DNA from: Candidatus Accumulibacter cognatus
GTDB taxonomy: Bacteria > Pseudomonadota > Gammaproteobacteria > Burkholderiales > Rhodocyclaceae
Direction of reading: 5' to 3'
NCBI GenBank assembly: GCA_013414765.1
Contig: CP058708.1
Location: 1,359,553-1,423,552, forward strand
DNA: 64,000 nucleotides
Position 1 is the first letter of the stretch, and the number at the start of each line of letters is the position of its first letter. The notes beneath the pieces are model-generated. The model had not been told where the DNA came from and made no database searches. It saw nothing but the letters and a program-made list of their open reading frames with translations. Shown in pieces: positions 52,232 to 62,744 of the stretch. The position numbers and the translations under genes are program-made.

Positions 52232-53245
52232 ATGCGCGTATTTCAGATTCAGGATGATTGGGGGATGGCCAACCTCAAACTGGCCGATCGCCCGCAACCC
52301 CAGCCAGGAGCGGGACAGGTACTGCTGCGGATGCTCGCCTCGTCGCTGAATTTCCGCGACTTGGTCGTTCCCGAGCGTGGATATGGCAGCTTTACCGGAA
52401 AACTGCCGCTGATCCCGCTGTCCGACGGCGTCGGCGAGGTTGTTGCGGTGGGCCCAGGGGTCACCCGCGTGGCGGTCGGCGACCGCGTCTGCCCGACCTT
52501 TTTCCAGGGCTGGATTGCCGGCGAACCGGATCTCTCTCGCATGACTGGGTCGCTCGGTGGCCCGATCGATGGCACCATGGCGGAGTTCATGTGCCTGTCT
52601 GAACAGGGCGTGGTCAAGGTGCCCGCCTATCTCAGCGATGTCGAAGCCGCGACGCTACCCTGCGCTGCCTTGACTGCCTGGAGCGCTCTAGCCACGCACG
52701 GCGCGGTCAAACCCGGCGAACAGGTACTGATCCAGGGCTCCGGCGGCGTGGCGCTGTTCGCGCTGGCGTTTGCCAGGATCGCCGGCGCACGGGTCACCGT
52801 GATCTCGTCGAGCGACGAGAAGATCGAGCGGCTCAGGGCACTCGGTGCCGACGCGACGATCAACTACCGGACGACTCCCGAATGGTCGAAACCGGCACGT
52901 GCGCTCACCGATGGTCGAGGCTTCGACCATATCGTCGAGCTTGGCGGCGAGAAAACCCTGCCGCAGTCGCTGCGCTGCATTCGCCCCGGCGGCACCCTGT
53001 CGATGATCGGTGTGCTCTCGGGCTCCTCATTGGCAACACCGCTTGGCCTGATCATCACCCGGCAGGTGCGGCTGCAGGGCATCACCGTCGGCCATCGCGA
53101 CGGCTTCGAGGCGATGCTGCGGGCGCTAGAGCAGCACCGCATGCCGGTGATCGTCGACCGGGTTTTCGAATTTCCGGCGCTCAAGGAAGCGCTGGCGTAC
53201 CTGAAGAGCGGCTCACAGTTCGGCAAGATCTGCATCCGCCATTGA
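52232..53245 (+). CDS. Zinc-independent alcohol-dehydrogenase-like oxidoreductase (MDR family)
   Basis: Encodes 337 residues from the ATG at 52232, with GGAGG about 6 bases upstream. The GroES-like domain (SLNFRDLVVPERGYGS, PLSDGVGEVVAVG) and the NAD(P) loop (LIQGSGGVALFALAFARIAGARVTVISSS) are clear. Zinc-binding cysteines of classical alcohol dehydrogenases are absent, which fits NAD(P)-dependent MDR oxidoreductases of the YhdH/quinone-reductase type. The substrate is unknown. Downstream, a ketopantoate-reductase-like gene lies 91 bases away on the same strand. Confidence 0.88.
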   Translation: MRVFQIQDDWGMANLKLADRPQPQPGAGQVLLRMLASSLNFRDLVVPERGYGSFTGKLPLIPLSDGVGEVVAVGPGVTRVAVGDRVCPTFFQGWIAGEPDLSRMTGSLGGPIDGTMAEFMCLSEQGVVKVPAYLSDVEAATLPCAALTAWSALATHGAVKPGEQVLIQGSGGVALFALAFARIAGARVTVISSSDEKIERLRALGADATINYRTTPEWSKPARALTDGRGFDHIVELGGEKTLPQSLRCIRPGGTLSMIGVLSGSSLATPLGLIITRQVRLQGITVGHRDGFEAMLRALEQHRMPVIVDRVFEFPALKEALAYLKSGSQFGKICIRH

Positions 53246-53336
53246 GCGACCGACCTACAGCGCTATACTCTCGCCAGAGGGGCTGGATTTCCCTCCTCTT
53301 TTTTGTGCTGCGGCGTCCAACATCGAAGGAGCCATC

Positions 53337-54263
53337 GTGAAGATACTGTTTCTTGGTGCCGGCGGCGTCGGCGGCTATTTCGGAGCCCGGCTCGTCGAAG
53401 CGGGTGCAGACGTGACATTTCTGGTGCGACCGGCACGCGCCGAACGTCTTCGATCCGAAGGTCTGCAGGTACACAGCCCTTCCGGCGATTTCGTAGTCCC
53501 GGTGAAATGCGTCACCCGGGATCAGCCAGAGGACAACTACGACCTCGTCGTGCTGACAGCAAAGGCCTTCGACCTCGAGGATGCGATCGAATCCGTTGCC
53601 GCTTTCATCACACCTGCGACCTTCATCCTGCCGCTGCTCAACGGTTTCTCGCACATGCAAGTGCTGGACCGTCGCTTTGGCGCTGAGCACATCCTCGGCG
53701 GCATTGCCCAGGTGGCGGCCATGCTGGAAGCGGACGGCACGGTACGACAACTCGCCCCGATGCATTCCCTGACCGTTGGCGGCCGAACGGCGGAAACCCA
53801 GGCAATTGCCGCCCGCTTCGTCGAAGTGTGCCAGGCCGCAAAATTCAACGCCCGCCTGTCCCCGGACATCGTCCTGAGCCTTTGGGAGAAATGGGTCTTC
53901 ATTGCCACCCTGGCCGGTATCACCACCCTGATGCGGGGCAGTGTCGGTCAGATCATGGCAACTGCCAACGGCGAAGCACTGATTCGGCAACTGTACGCGG
54001 AATGTCTGGCGGTGGCCACGACCTGCGGCATCGACATGGCACCGGTGGCCCGCGACGCAGCCTTGAAAACACTCACCCAGCGCGGTTCGGCACTGACCTC
54101 CTCGATGCTTCGTGATCTGCAGGCGGGCCTGCGCACCGAGCACCGCCACGTGCTCGGCGATCTGCTGGACAAATCGCTGGCAAAGGGGCTGAGTTCGCCG
54201 ATACTGGCACTGGCCTTCAGCCAGATGGAAATCCGGGAATCGGAGTCCGCCGTCCGTAGTTGA
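53337..54263 (+). CDS. 2-dehydropantoate 2-reductase-like protein (ketopantoate reductase family)
   Basis: Encodes 308 residues from a GTG at 53337 with AAGGAG (53326-53331) 5 bases upstream. The N-terminal Rossmann loop GAGGVGGYFGARL, then TFLVRPARAERL, LTAKAFDLEDAI, and LPLLNGFSHM agree with ApbA/PanE, in which the enzyme reduces ketopantoate with NADPH in pantothenate synthesis. The C-terminal domain has LWEKWVFIATLAGITTLMRG (conserved Lys in the family) and SSMLRDLQAGLRTE. Paralogues are common, so panE itself is not certain. Confidence 0.88.
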   Translation: MKILFLGAGGVGGYFGARLVEAGADVTFLVRPARAERLRSEGLQVHSPSGDFVVPVKCVTRDQPEDNYDLVVLTAKAFDLEDAIESVAAFITPATFILPLLNGFSHMQVLDRRFGAEHILGGIAQVAAMLEADGTVRQLAPMHSLTVGGRTAETQAIAARFVEVCQAAKFNARLSPDIVLSLWEKWVFIATLAGITTLMRGSVGQIMATANGEALIRQLYAECLAVATTCGIDMAPVARDAALKTLTQRGSALTSSMLRDLQAGLRTEHRHVLGDLLDKSLAKGLSSPILALAFSQMEIRESESAVRS

Positions 54264-54327
54264 ACGCCTGTCGGAAGGATCAAGGCGCCGATCGAACACA
54301 GCCAGCGAGCGCCTGCATGAACACCTG

Positions 54328-55509
54328 TCAGGTTCTGGTAGTCGGAGTCAGGCCACGGCTTCCCCTGCATGCGAGCCGCATCCGTTCGAGCGCAGCGTCG
54401 AGCGTCGTCTGTGGACAACCGAAATTGAGCCGTACCCAACCCGGCAGACCGAAATCGACGCCACTCGACAGACCGACCCCTGCGGCCTCGAAAAATGCGG
54501 CGGGATCGTCGACCCCGAGACCGCGCGCGTCGATCCACGCCAGGTAGGTCGCTTCGACATGGCTCACGGCCAGGCCGGGCATGCCGGCAAGGTCGGTTTC
54601 GACACGATCGCGATTGCTGCGTAGCGCCTGCAGCAGGGCGCTGCGCCAGTCCTCGCAGTCGCGGTATGCCGCTTCGGTTGCCGCAAGGCCGAGGACATTG
54701 ACGTCCGGTACGATGCCGCGCGCGGCAGCGACAAAGCGCCGGCGCAAGGCAGCGTCGGGAATCACCGCAAAAGCAGCGCCCAGACCGGGAATGTTGTAGG
54801 TTTTCGACGGCGCCATCAGGGTGATGCTGCGCTTGGCCAGGTTGGTATCGAGCATCGCCAGGGGCAGATGCTGCCGGTGCTCGTCGAGGATCAGGCCGCA
54901 GTGGATTTCATCGGAGCAGACGAGCAGGTCATGGCGCTGGCAGAAGGCGGCGATGGCCTCGAGTTCCGCGCGCTCCCAGGCCCGGCCAACCGGGTTGTGC
55001 GGATGGCAAAGCAGCAACAGGCGGCTGCTGGGCGTCAGCGCGGCTTCCAGCGCCGCGAAATCCCAGCCCCAGCGGCCATCGCTCTGACACAGCGCGGCGC
55101 TCGCCAGCCGCCGGCCGGACAAGCGCGGCGCGGAGAGAAATGGCGGATAGACGGGCGTCGCCGTCAGGACATCGCCGTCGACGCTCCGGCAGGCGACGTT
55201 GAGGCCGCAGACCAGACCGGGCAACCACAACAGCCAGTCGGCCTCGACCCGCCAACCGTACGCGCTCCACAAGTACCCGAGAACGGCATCGTAGAGCGCC
55301 GGCGATGGCACGGCGTAGCCGAAACAGCCTTGCGCGACACGCTTTTCGATGGCCGCGACGATCGCCGGCGGCGCGGCAAAATCCATGTCCGCAACCCATA
55401 ACGGCAGCACGTCGCGACCGGCGTATTTGTTCCACTTGAGCGAATCTCCGCCGCGGCGGTCGATGACATGAGCAAAGTCGAAACCGTTCACCGGCAAGCC
55501 CAGGGTCAA
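54328..55509 (-). CDS. PatB/MalY-type PLP-dependent C-S lyase (cystathionine beta-lyase-like)
   Basis: Encodes 393 residues. A fold-type I aminotransferase with PLDVWVADMDF-type N-terminus (here LPLWVADMDFAAPPAI), HNPVGRAW, CSDEIHCGLIL and SKTYNIPGLG with the PLP Lys. These match MalY/PatB, which cleaves cystathionine or cysteine conjugates. It begins 4 bases from the cysK stop, so it is most likely in the same minus-strand operon (ilvA-cysK-patB). That neighbourhood fits a sulfur-amino-acid role. The mal-regulon function of MalY is not supported here. Confidence 0.88.
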   Translation of the reverse strand: MTLGLPVNGFDFAHVIDRRGGDSLKWNKYAGRDVLPLWVADMDFAAPPAIVAAIEKRVAQGCFGYAVPSPALYDAVLGYLWSAYGWRVEADWLLWLPGLVCGLNVACRSVDGDVLTATPVYPPFLSAPRLSGRRLASAALCQSDGRWGWDFAALEAALTPSSRLLLLCHPHNPVGRAWERAELEAIAAFCQRHDLLVCSDEIHCGLILDEHRQHLPLAMLDTNLAKRSITLMAPSKTYNIPGLGAAFAVIPDAALRRRFVAAARGIVPDVNVLGLAATEAAYRDCEDWRSALLQALRSNRDRVETDLAGMPGLAVSHVEATYLAWIDARGLGVDDPAAFFEAAGVGLSSGVDFGLPGWVRLNFGCPQTTLDAALERMRLACRGSRGLTPTTRT

Positions 55510-55513
55510 GATG

Positions 55514-56452
55514 TCAGACTTCGAGGTGGGCGTAGAGTGCAGTCGACAGGTAGCGTTCGCCGAACGAGGGAATGATCACCACACTCAGCTTGCCGGCATT
55601 TTCCGGCCGCCGCGCGACTTCGAGGGCGGCCCAGACAGCCGCGCCCGAGGAAATTCCCACCAACAGCCCTTCTTCACTCGCCATCCGGCGAGCGATGTCA
55701 AAAGCGTCGTCGGCCTTGACACGCAGCACTTCGTCGTAGATCGCAGTGTTCAGGACCTTGGGAACGAAACCGGCGCCGATCCCCTGAATCGGATGCGGTC
55801 CCTTGACCCCGCCCGAGAGCACCGGCGACGCGTCGGGTTCGACGGCGATGACCTGCACGCCAGGTCTTCTGGCCTTGAGCACTTCGCCGACGCCGGTAAT
55901 GGTGCCACCGGTACCGACGCCGGAGACGAAGATGTCGACCTGTCCGTCGGTATCACGCCAGATCTCTTCCGCCGTCGTTGCGCGGTGGATCGCCGGATTG
56001 GCCGGGTTCTCGAATTGCTGCGGAATGAAATAACGGGCATCGGCGGCAGCGAGTTCCTCGGCGCGGCGGATCGCGCCACTCATACCCTCGGGCCCAGGGG
56101 TCAGCACCAGCTCGGCACCATAGGCCTTGAGCAGCAGGCGGCGTTCGCGGCTCATGGTTTCCGGCATCACGAAGCAGCATCGGATTCCGCGCGCCGCACA
56201 GACCATCGCCAGGCCGATACCGGTATTTCCCGAAGTCGGCTCGAGAACGATCGTTTCCGCGCTGATCTTGCCGGCAGCCTGCGCTGCATCAATCATCGCT
56301 GCTGCGATACGGTCCTTGACGCTGTGCGCGGGACTGTAAAATTCGAGTTTGACGACGACGGTACCGTCAATACCGGCACCGAGACGGTTGAGTCTGACCA
56401 ATGGCGTGTTGCCGATCAGGTCGGTGACATTGTCGGCGATGTGCATGGGCAT
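55514..56452 (-). CDS. cysK: Cysteine synthase A (O-acetylserine sulfhydrylase)
   Basis: Encodes 312 residues from the ATG at 56452, with an AGGAG site 8 bases upstream. It makes cysteine from O-acetylserine and sulfide with PLP. Seen: the substrate loop [13 protein letters not shown] Lys46 in [34 protein letters not shown] and [15 protein letters not shown]. The length fits CysK. It lies between ilvA (upstream, 23 bases) and the patB-like gene (downstream, 4 bases). Confidence 0.95.
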   Translation of the reverse strand: MPMHIADNVTDLIGNTPLVRLNRLGAGIDGTVVVKLEFYSPAHSVKDRIAAAMIDAAQAAGKISAETIVLEPTSGNTGIGLAMVCAARGIRCCFVMPETMSRERRLLLKAYGAELVLTPGPEGMSGAIRRAEELAAADARYFIPQQFENPANPAIHRATTAEEIWRDTDGQVDIFVSGVGTGGTITGVGEVLKARRPGVQVIAVEPDASPVLSGGVKGPHPIQGIGAGFVPKVLNTAIYDEVLRVKADDAFDIARRMASEEGLLVGISSGAAVWAALEVARRPENAGKLSVVIIPSFGERYLSTALYAHLEV

Positions 56453-56475
56453 GGCGAAATCTCCTCTGAAAGTGA

Positions 56476-57987
56476 CTAGGCGAGAAACAGTTTGTATGCC
56501 GGATTATGGCTTTCGTTCCAGTATGCGTAGCCGAGTTTCGCCAGAAAATCCTCGAAGTCACCCATCTCGCACGGCGGCACCTGCATGCCGACCAGCACGC
56601 GACCGTAGTCGGCGCCATGGTTGCGATAATGAAAAAGGCTGATGTTCCAGCCGGCGCTCATGCGGTTGAGAAAGTTCATCAGCGCGCCAGGACGCTCGGG
56701 AAACTCGAAACGGTAGAGGATCTCGTGCTGGATTTGTGGCGAGTGCCCGCCGACCAGATGACGGATGTGACCCTTGGCCATTTCGTCATCGGTCAGGTCG
56801 AGCGTCGGATAGTCGTGCTTCCGCAGATGTTCGAGCAGCCGCACCGATTCGGCGCGCGATGCGACCTGTATACCGACAAAGACATGTGCATCACGCTGGT
56901 CGTTATAACGGTAATTGAACTCGGTGATGTTGCGAGAACCGATCAATGCAACGAAGCGCTTGTAGGCGCCAGGCTTCTCCGGTAGGGTCACGGCAAAGAC
57001 GGCTTCGCGCTGCTCACCGATCTCGGCACGCTCGGCGACAAAACGAAGACGGTCGAAGTTCATGTTGGCGCCGGATGCCGTCGCGATCAGCGTTCTGTCC
57101 TTCAGTTTGTGCGCCTTGGCATAGGCCTTGGCACCGGCAACTGCCAGTGCGCCGGCCGGCTCGAGGACGGCACGGGTATCTTCGAAAACGTCCTTGATCG
57201 CCGCGCAAATCGCGTCGGTATCCACCAGCACCATGTCGTCGACGTACATCTGACAGAGGCGGAAAGTTTCCTCGCCGACATACTTGACCGCCGCGCCATC
57301 GGCGAACAGGCCGACGTGATCCAGCCGGACGCGCTTGCCGGCTTTCAGCGAGCGTGTCATGGCATCGGCGTCGACGGCTTCGACCCCGATGATCCGGGTT
57401 TCCGGCCTGACCCGCTTGATGTAGGCCGCGACGCCAGAAATCAGACCTCCACCACCGATGCAGCAAAATACGGCATGGATCGGTTTGGCATGTTGGCGCA
57501 GGATCTCCATGCCGATCGTGCCCTGCCCGGCGATCACTTCGGGGTCGTCGAAAGGGTGTACGAAGCTTAGCCTCTCGCTTTTCTCGAGTTCCAGAGCGTG
57601 GGTGTAGGCGTCATCATAGCCCTCACCAGCAAGCACCACTTCCGCACCTCTCGCCTGCACCGCCTGTACCTTGATCTGCGGCGTCGTCGTCGGCATCACG
57701 ATCACCGCCCGACAGCCGAGTTTGGCCGCCGCCAGCGCCACCCCCTGGGCATGGTTGCCGGCAGAGGCGCAGATCACGCCGCGCTTGAGCCGCTCTGCCG
57801 AGAGATGGGCGATCTTGTTGTAAGCGCCGCGCAACTTGAAGGAAAAAACCGGCTGTAGGTCTTCGCGCTTCAACAGAATCCGATTGCCCAGACGGGCCGA
57901 CAGGCTGGGTGCGAGGTCAAGTGGGGTTTCAATCGCAACGTCGTAGACCTGCGCGTTGAGAATTCTTTCGAGGTAATCGGTAGGCAT
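56476..57987 (-). CDS. ilvA: Threonine ammonia-lyase, biosynthetic
   Basis: Encodes 503 residues from the ATG at 57987 ([24 protein letters not shown]), the usual start; a longer frame to 58176 runs through the repeat element and is rejected. It deaminates threonine to 2-oxobutyrate for isoleucine synthesis. The PLP domain has [15 protein letters not shown] (PLP Lys in FKLRGAYNK), [15 protein letters not shown] and [14 protein letters not shown]. Two ACT-like regulatory repeats follow residue 330 ([40 protein letters not shown]), which bind isoleucine for feedback inhibition. Confidence 0.95.
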   Translation of the reverse strand: MPTDYLERILNAQVYDVAIETPLDLAPSLSARLGNRILLKREDLQPVFSFKLRGAYNKIAHLSAERLKRGVICASAGNHAQGVALAAAKLGCRAVIVMPTTTPQIKVQAVQARGAEVVLAGEGYDDAYTHALELEKSERLSFVHPFDDPEVIAGQGTIGMEILRQHAKPIHAVFCCIGGGGLISGVAAYIKRVRPETRIIGVEAVDADAMTRSLKAGKRVRLDHVGLFADGAAVKYVGEETFRLCQMYVDDMVLVDTDAICAAIKDVFEDTRAVLEPAGALAVAGAKAYAKAHKLKDRTLIATASGANMNFDRLRFVAERAEIGEQREAVFAVTLPEKPGAYKRFVALIGSRNITEFNYRYNDQRDAHVFVGIQVASRAESVRLLEHLRKHDYPTLDLTDDEMAKGHIRHLVGGHSPQIQHEILYRFEFPERPGALMNFLNRMSAGWNISLFHYRNHGADYGRVLVGMQVPPCEMGDFEDFLAKLGYAYWNESHNPAYKLFLA

Positions 57988-58062
57988 GGCAGCAGAGAAG
58001 AGATCCTTGGGCTGAGCGCCCGATTCTAGCAGCAGAAACGGTGTTTGATGGGCAAACAGTTC

Positions 58063-58183
58063 ATGTGAAGGTCGCGTCAGCGACTCACGAGCCTCCCCTC
58101 CCCACATGTGAGGGAGGGGTCGGGGGAAAGGGAAACGGTCATGACTTTCATGATCAGGGATGTCTTGCAAAGTCATGACCGTT
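58063..58183. repeat. 121-bp multi-hairpin dispersed repeat, copy B
   Basis: Same length as copy A (8211-8331) and closely similar. Three hairpins: GTCGC/GCGAC near 58072-58085, CCCCTCCC/GGGAGGGG around 58095-58119, and a perfect 15-bp inverted repeat AACGGTCATGACTTT (58134-58148) with its complement (58169-58183). It lies between the divergent ilvA and FAD/Fe-S oxidoreductase genes, in their shared promoter region. Confidence 0.85.
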
Positions 58184-58212
58184 AGAATGTGCTCTTTGGT
58201 GGCGAAGTACCC

Positions 58213-61200
58213 ATGAACGCACGTCTGCGCGAAATCCCCTACAACTACACCTCGTTCTCCGACCGCGAGATCGTCATTCGCCTGCTCGGGCCGGAAAACT
58301 GGGCACTGCTTGACGAATTGCGTACCGAACGTGTTACTGGCCGCTCGGCACGGATGCTCTATGAGGTACTCGGCGACATCTGGGTGGTGCAGCGCAACCC
58401 CTACCTGGAAGACGATTTACTCGCCAGCCGCGAGCGTCGCAGCGCCTTGATCGAAGCGCTACGCCACCGCCTGCGCGAAATCGGCAAGCGACGGCAGGGC
58501 AATGCCAAGGTGCTGCAGTTGATCCTTGCGGCCGAGGAGGCGGTCAATCGTTTTGCACAGCATTTCGATGATACCGCCCGACTGCGGACACGGGTCCGGA
58601 GAGTGCTGAGCCGGCATACGCGCCGCGACAACATCGCCTTCGACGGTCTGGCTCGCGTCTCGCACGTGACCGACGCGACCGACTGGCGGATTGAGTACCC
58701 ATTCGTCGTCCTCTACCCGGATAGCGAGGAGGAGATGGCTCCGCTGGTACGTGGTTGCATCGAACTCGGGTTGACGATCATCCCACGCGGTGGCGGCACC
58801 GGTTATACCGGTGGCGCCATCCCGTTGACAGCGCTGTCGGTGGTGATCAACACCGAGAAACTGATTGACATCAGCGCCGTCGAAGAGCGGCTGCTGCCAG
58901 GCAGTGAGCGCCCTGTGGCAACCATCCGTACCGGCGCCGGCGTCGTCACCGCCCGCGTTTCTGAGGCCGCAGCAGCAGCCGGGAGCGTTTTTGCCGTCGA
59001 CCCGACATCGGCCGAAGCTTCGTGCATCGGTGGCAACATCGCGATGAATGCCGGCGGTAAAAAAGCCGTGCTCTGGGGAACTGCCCTCGACAACCTGGCG
59101 TGGTGGAGAATGGTCGACCCGAGCGGGCACGTACTGGAAGTGACGCGCATGCATCACAACTTCGGCAAGATTCACGAACAGGAACTGGCGCGCTTCGAGA
59201 TCAAACGCTTTCGCAAGGACGGCAGGACACTCTACGGAACACCGGAAATCCTGGAAATCCCGGGCGCCCGTTTTCGCAAAGCCGGCCTCGGCAAGGATGT
59301 AACCGACAAGTTTCTGGCCGGCCTGCCGGGCGTCCAGAAAGAAGGGACCGATGGCCTGATTGTCGCCGCCCGCTGGATCCTGCATCGGATGCCTGCGCAC
59401 ACGCGTACCATCTGCCTGGAATTCTTCGGGCAGGTGCGCGAGGCAGTACCGGCGATTGTCGATATCACCGATTACTTCAAGCCAGGCGGCCCCGGCAGGT
59501 CGGCTGGGGTGCTGCTTGCCGGCCTCGAACACCTCGACGAGCGCTACCTGCGGGCCGTCGGCTACGCCACCAAGGCCAAGCGCAAGGGAGAAACCGCAGG
59601 CCGTCCGAAAATGGTTTTGATCGGCGACATCGTCGGTGACGACGAGACGGCGGTGATGACGGCCGCATCGGACATGGTGCGTCTGTGCAATCTGCGTGGT
59701 GCCGAGGGTTTCATCGCCGTCGATGCCGAGACGCGCAAGAAATTCTGGCTCGATCGCTCGCGCACCGCAGCCATTTCGCGCCATACCAACGCCTTCAAGT
59801 TGAACGAAGACGTGGTGATTCCACTGCCGCGCATGGGCGAGTACTGCGATGGAGTCGAGCGCATCAATATCGAGTTGTCGATAAAGAACAAGCTGTCGCT
59901 ATGTGCAGCGCTGGCGGAATTCCTGCGTGGCGACCTGCCCCTGCATCGTGGCGACGCCGACCTCGACAGGGAATTGCTGATCGGCGATCGGCGAACCGTA
60001 GCGCTGGACGCTGTCGCCAGCGTGCAGACACGCTGGCAATGGCTGCTCGAAAATCTCGATCAACCCCTGCCGCAAGCCGAGGCGCAGTTTGCCGCCCTGG
60101 GCATCCACGTCGATGCGCTGAGAAACCGTACCGCCATGCCGACGCTCTTCCATCGCCTGCAGGATTACTCGCTGCGCGTCTCGTGGAAAAGAGAACTCAA
60201 GCCGCAGCTCGAAGCGATTTTCGATGGCCTTGTCTATCGACCGGTACGCGAACGCATCGTCGCCATCCACCAGGGGGTTCTGCGCAGCCGCCTGTTTGTC
60301 GCGTTGCACATGCACGCCGGTGACGGCAACGTGCATACCAACATCCCGGTCAACTCCGACCATTACGAAATGCTACAGGCGGCTTATGCGGTGGTCGCGC
60401 GCATCATGGCGCTAGCACGGGCACTCGACGGTGTCGTCTCGGGCGAACATGGAATCGGCATCACCAAACTCGAGTTCCTGAGTGAGGACGAGATCCGGCC
60501 GTACCGCAATTACAAAGCGAGGATCGACCCGGACGGCCGTTTCAACCAGGGCAAGTTGCTCGCCGGTGCCGATCTGGCGAAGGCCTACACACCCTCGTTC
60601 TCGCTGCTCGGCACCGAGTCGCTGATCATGGAGCAATCGGAGATCGGCAACATCTCGACGATGGTCAAGGACTGCCTGCGCTGTGGCAAGTGCAAACCGG
60701 TCTGTTCAACGCATGTGCCGCGTGCCAATCTGCTCTATTCGCCACGCAACAAGATCCTGGCCACTTCGCTGCTGATCGAGGCCTTCCTCTACGAGGAGCA
60801 GACTCGCCGCGGTGTCTCGCTCAGGCATTTCGACGAGTTCAACGACGTCGCCGATCACTGCACGATCTGCCACAAGTGCCTCACCCCCTGCCCGGTCGAC
60901 ATCGATTTCGGCAATGTTTCGATCAGGATGCGCAATCTGCTGCGTGAACAGGGCAAGAAGAAGTTCGTTCCGGCAAAAGCCGCAGCGATGGCTTTCCTGA
61001 CGATCAAGGACCCGGCGACGATCAAGCTGGTCCGCAAGCTGATGATCGACTGGGGCTACCGAGCGCAGCGCCTGGCCTACCAACTGGCGAGGTCCTTGCA
61101 CCTGCTTCAGAGCCAGACCCGGCGACCGCCCGCGACGCTGGGTTCGCCAACGCTCAGATCGCAGATCATCCACTTCATCAACAAACCCATGCCGGGCGGA

Positions 61201-62088
61201 CTTCCCAGACGGACTGCCCGCGCTCTGCTCGATATCGAAGACGACAAGGTCGTGCCGATCATTCGCGACCCCATCAAGGTCAGCGCACCCGATTACGATG
61301 GCGACGCGGTATTCTACTTTCCGGGTTGCGGCTCGGAGCGTCTGTTCTCGCAGGTCGCCCTGGCCACCCAGGCGATCCTTTACGATATCGGCGCGCAAAC
61401 GGTTCTGCCACCAGGCTACCTGTGCTGCGGCTATCCCCAGACGGCCGCCGGCGAGGCCGACCAGGGGCAGCGGATCACCACCGATAACCGGGTGCTTTTC
61501 CACCGTGTCGCCAACACGCTCAACTATCTCGACATCCGGACGGTCATCGTCTCCTGTGGCACCTGCATGGACCAGCTCGAAAAATACCACTTCGAGCAGA
61601 TCTTTCCCGGCTGCCGCCTGCTGGACATCCACGAATATTTACTGGAGAAGGGAGTCCGGGTCGATGGGATCAGCGGTACCCGCTATATGTACCACGACCC
61701 CTGCCACGCACCGATGCGAACAATACCGGGCATCAAGGTGGTCAACAGTCTGATGGGACAGCCGGTCGATCTCTCCGAGCGCTGCTGCGGCGAATCGGGA
61801 ACGCTGGCGGTGACGCGCCCCGACGTGTCTACGCAGGTGCGCTTCCGCAAGCAGGAGGAGATCGAAAAAGGCGCTCGCCGACTACGTTCGGATCAGTTCA
61901 CGGGCGAGGTCAAGGTACTGACTTCCTGCCCATCGTGCCTGCAGGGCCTGTCCCGCTACCACGACGACACCGGCACTCATGCTGACTACATTGTTGTCGA
62001 GATGGTCAAGCGGCTGCTCGGCGAGGACTGGATGGCGCTATACGTCCACAAGGCCAACAACGGCGGTATCGAGCGCGTTCTTCTGTAG
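58213..62088 (+). CDS. Giant FAD-linked oxidase/Fe-S protein (DUF3683, D-lactate-dehydrogenase-like)
   Basis: Encodes 1291 residues from the ATG at 58213; an upstream frame start at 58189 is less likely. N-terminal about 150 residues match DUF3683-like sequence ([21 protein letters not shown]). The FAD_binding_4 domain follows ([43 protein letters not shown]), then an FAD-oxidase C domain ([30 protein letters not shown]). Two ferredoxin-type clusters are [11 protein letters not shown] and [11 protein letters not shown]. The C-terminal part has CCG domains ([35 protein letters not shown]). It probably oxidises a 2-hydroxy acid such as D-lactate and passes electrons to quinone; the substrate is inferred. 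Confidence 0.93.
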   Translation: MNARLREIPYNYTSFSDREIVIRLLGPENWALLDELRTERVTGRSARMLYEVLGDIWVVQRNPYLEDDLLASRERRSALIEALRHRLREIGKRRQGNAKVLQLILAAEEAVNRFAQHFDDTARLRTRVRRVLSRHTRRDNIAFDGLARVSHVTDATDWRIEYPFVVLYPDSEEEMAPLVRGCIELGLTIIPRGGGTGYTGGAIPLTALSVVINTEKLIDISAVEERLLPGSERPVATIRTGAGVVTARVSEAAAAAGSVFAVDPTSAEASCIGGNIAMNAGGKKAVLWGTALDNLAWWRMVDPSGHVLEVTRMHHNFGKIHEQELARFEIKRFRKDGRTLYGTPEILEIPGARFRKAGLGKDVTDKFLAGLPGVQKEGTDGLIVAARWILHRMPAHTRTICLEFFGQVREAVPAIVDITDYFKPGGPGRSAGVLLAGLEHLDERYLRAVGYATKAKRKGETAGRPKMVLIGDIVGDDETAVMTAASDMVRLCNLRGAEGFIAVDAETRKKFWLDRSRTAAISRHTNAFKLNEDVVIPLPRMGEYCDGVERINIELSIKNKLSLCAALAEFLRGDLPLHRGDADLDRELLIGDRRTVALDAVASVQTRWQWLLENLDQPLPQAEAQFAALGIHVDALRNRTAMPTLFHRLQDYSLRVSWKRELKPQLEAIFDGLVYRPVRERIVAIHQGVLRSRLFVALHMHAGDGNVHTNIPVNSDHYEMLQAAYAVVARIMALARALDGVVSGEHGIGITKLEFLSEDEIRPYRNYKARIDPDGRFNQGKLLAGADLAKAYTPSFSLLGTESLIMEQSEIGNISTMVKDCLRCGKCKPVCSTHVPRANLLYSPRNKILATSLLIEAFLYEEQTRRGVSLRHFDEFNDVADHCTICHKCLTPCPVDIDFGNVSIRMRNLLREQGKKKFVPAKAAAMAFLTIKDPATIKLVRKLMIDWGYRAQRLAYQLARSLHLLQSQTRRPPATLGSPTLRSQIIHFINKPMPGGLPRRTARALLDIEDDKVVPIIRDPIKVSAPDYDGDAVFYFPGCGSERLFSQVALATQAILYDIGAQTVLPPGYLCCGYPQTAAGEADQGQRITTDNRVLFHRVANTLNYLDIRTVIVSCGTCMDQLEKYHFEQIFPGCRLLDIHEYLLEKGVRVDGISGTRYMYHDPCHAPMRTIPGIKVVNSLMGQPVDLSERCCGESGTLAVTRPDVSTQVRFRKQEEIEKGARRLRSDQFTGEVKVLTSCPSCLQGLSRYHDDTGTHADYIVVEMVKRLLGEDWMALYVHKANNGGIERVLL

Positions 62089-62287
62089 ATCCAAGACTCA
62101 AGGGGAAAGGAATGTAGTGACAGGCAAGTCGCACGATTCCCCTTTCAGCCTCGCCGATCTGGATATCCTTGTACCTTGATCACATGCCTCCTTCCGTGAC
62201 CTAGTTCCTCTCGCTTACCGCACTGGTGGCTTATCGTTGAATCCTGGATGGTGCATCAGCGCCCTGAAATCTGCAAGGAGTCAGCAA

Positions 62288-62719
62288 GTGTGCGAGTACG
62301 ATGTTGAGGATTGCGAACTATGCGAATCGCCGGGAGGCGAAGTGGTATGGGAAAGCGACCTGTGTCGGGTCGTCATGGTTGGTGACCCGGATTACCCCGG
62401 CTTCTGCCGCATCATTCTGCACCGGCACATGCGTGAGATGACTGACTTGCCTCCAAAGGAAAGGATGCAGTTCATGAGCGTCCTATTTGCCGTGGAAAGT
62501 GCTGTCCGGACCTTATACCAGCCGGACAAGATCAATCTCGCGAGCCTTGGCAATATGACGCCGCATGTTCATTGGCACCTGATCCCTCGCTGGCGGGACG
62601 ACAGGCATTTTCCCAACTCTGTCTGGACGAAACCGCAGCGGCAGAATAGCCCATGTCGCCCCTTCGTTGACGGGCAGCAACTGGGTAACCAGATCATCGC
62701 CGCCATGCGTACCAGATAG
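62288..62719 (+). CDS. HIT-family protein
   Basis: Encodes 143 residues from a GTG at 62288 with AAGGAG (62275-62280) 7 bases upstream. The histidine triad HVHWH is at residues 93-97 (HVHWHLIPRW), and the N-terminal CELC pair may bind zinc. HIT proteins are nucleotide hydrolases or transferases acting on dinucleotide polyphosphates or AMP derivatives. The region 62089-62287 before it has no gene. The in-frame extension to 62237 is not supported by a ribosome-binding site. Confidence 0.92.
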   Translation: MCEYDVEDCELCESPGGEVVWESDLCRVVMVGDPDYPGFCRIILHRHMREMTDLPPKERMQFMSVLFAVESAVRTLYQPDKINLASLGNMTPHVHWHLIPRWRDDRHFPNSVWTKPQRQNSPCRPFVDGQQLGNQIIAAMRTR

Positions 62720-62744
62720 CCTGATAGAACCGACGGTGAATACC

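Noticed and set aside
57988-58176. N-terminal extension of ilvA
   Set aside because: The extension would translate the 121-bp repeat; known IlvA proteins begin near the ATG at 57987.
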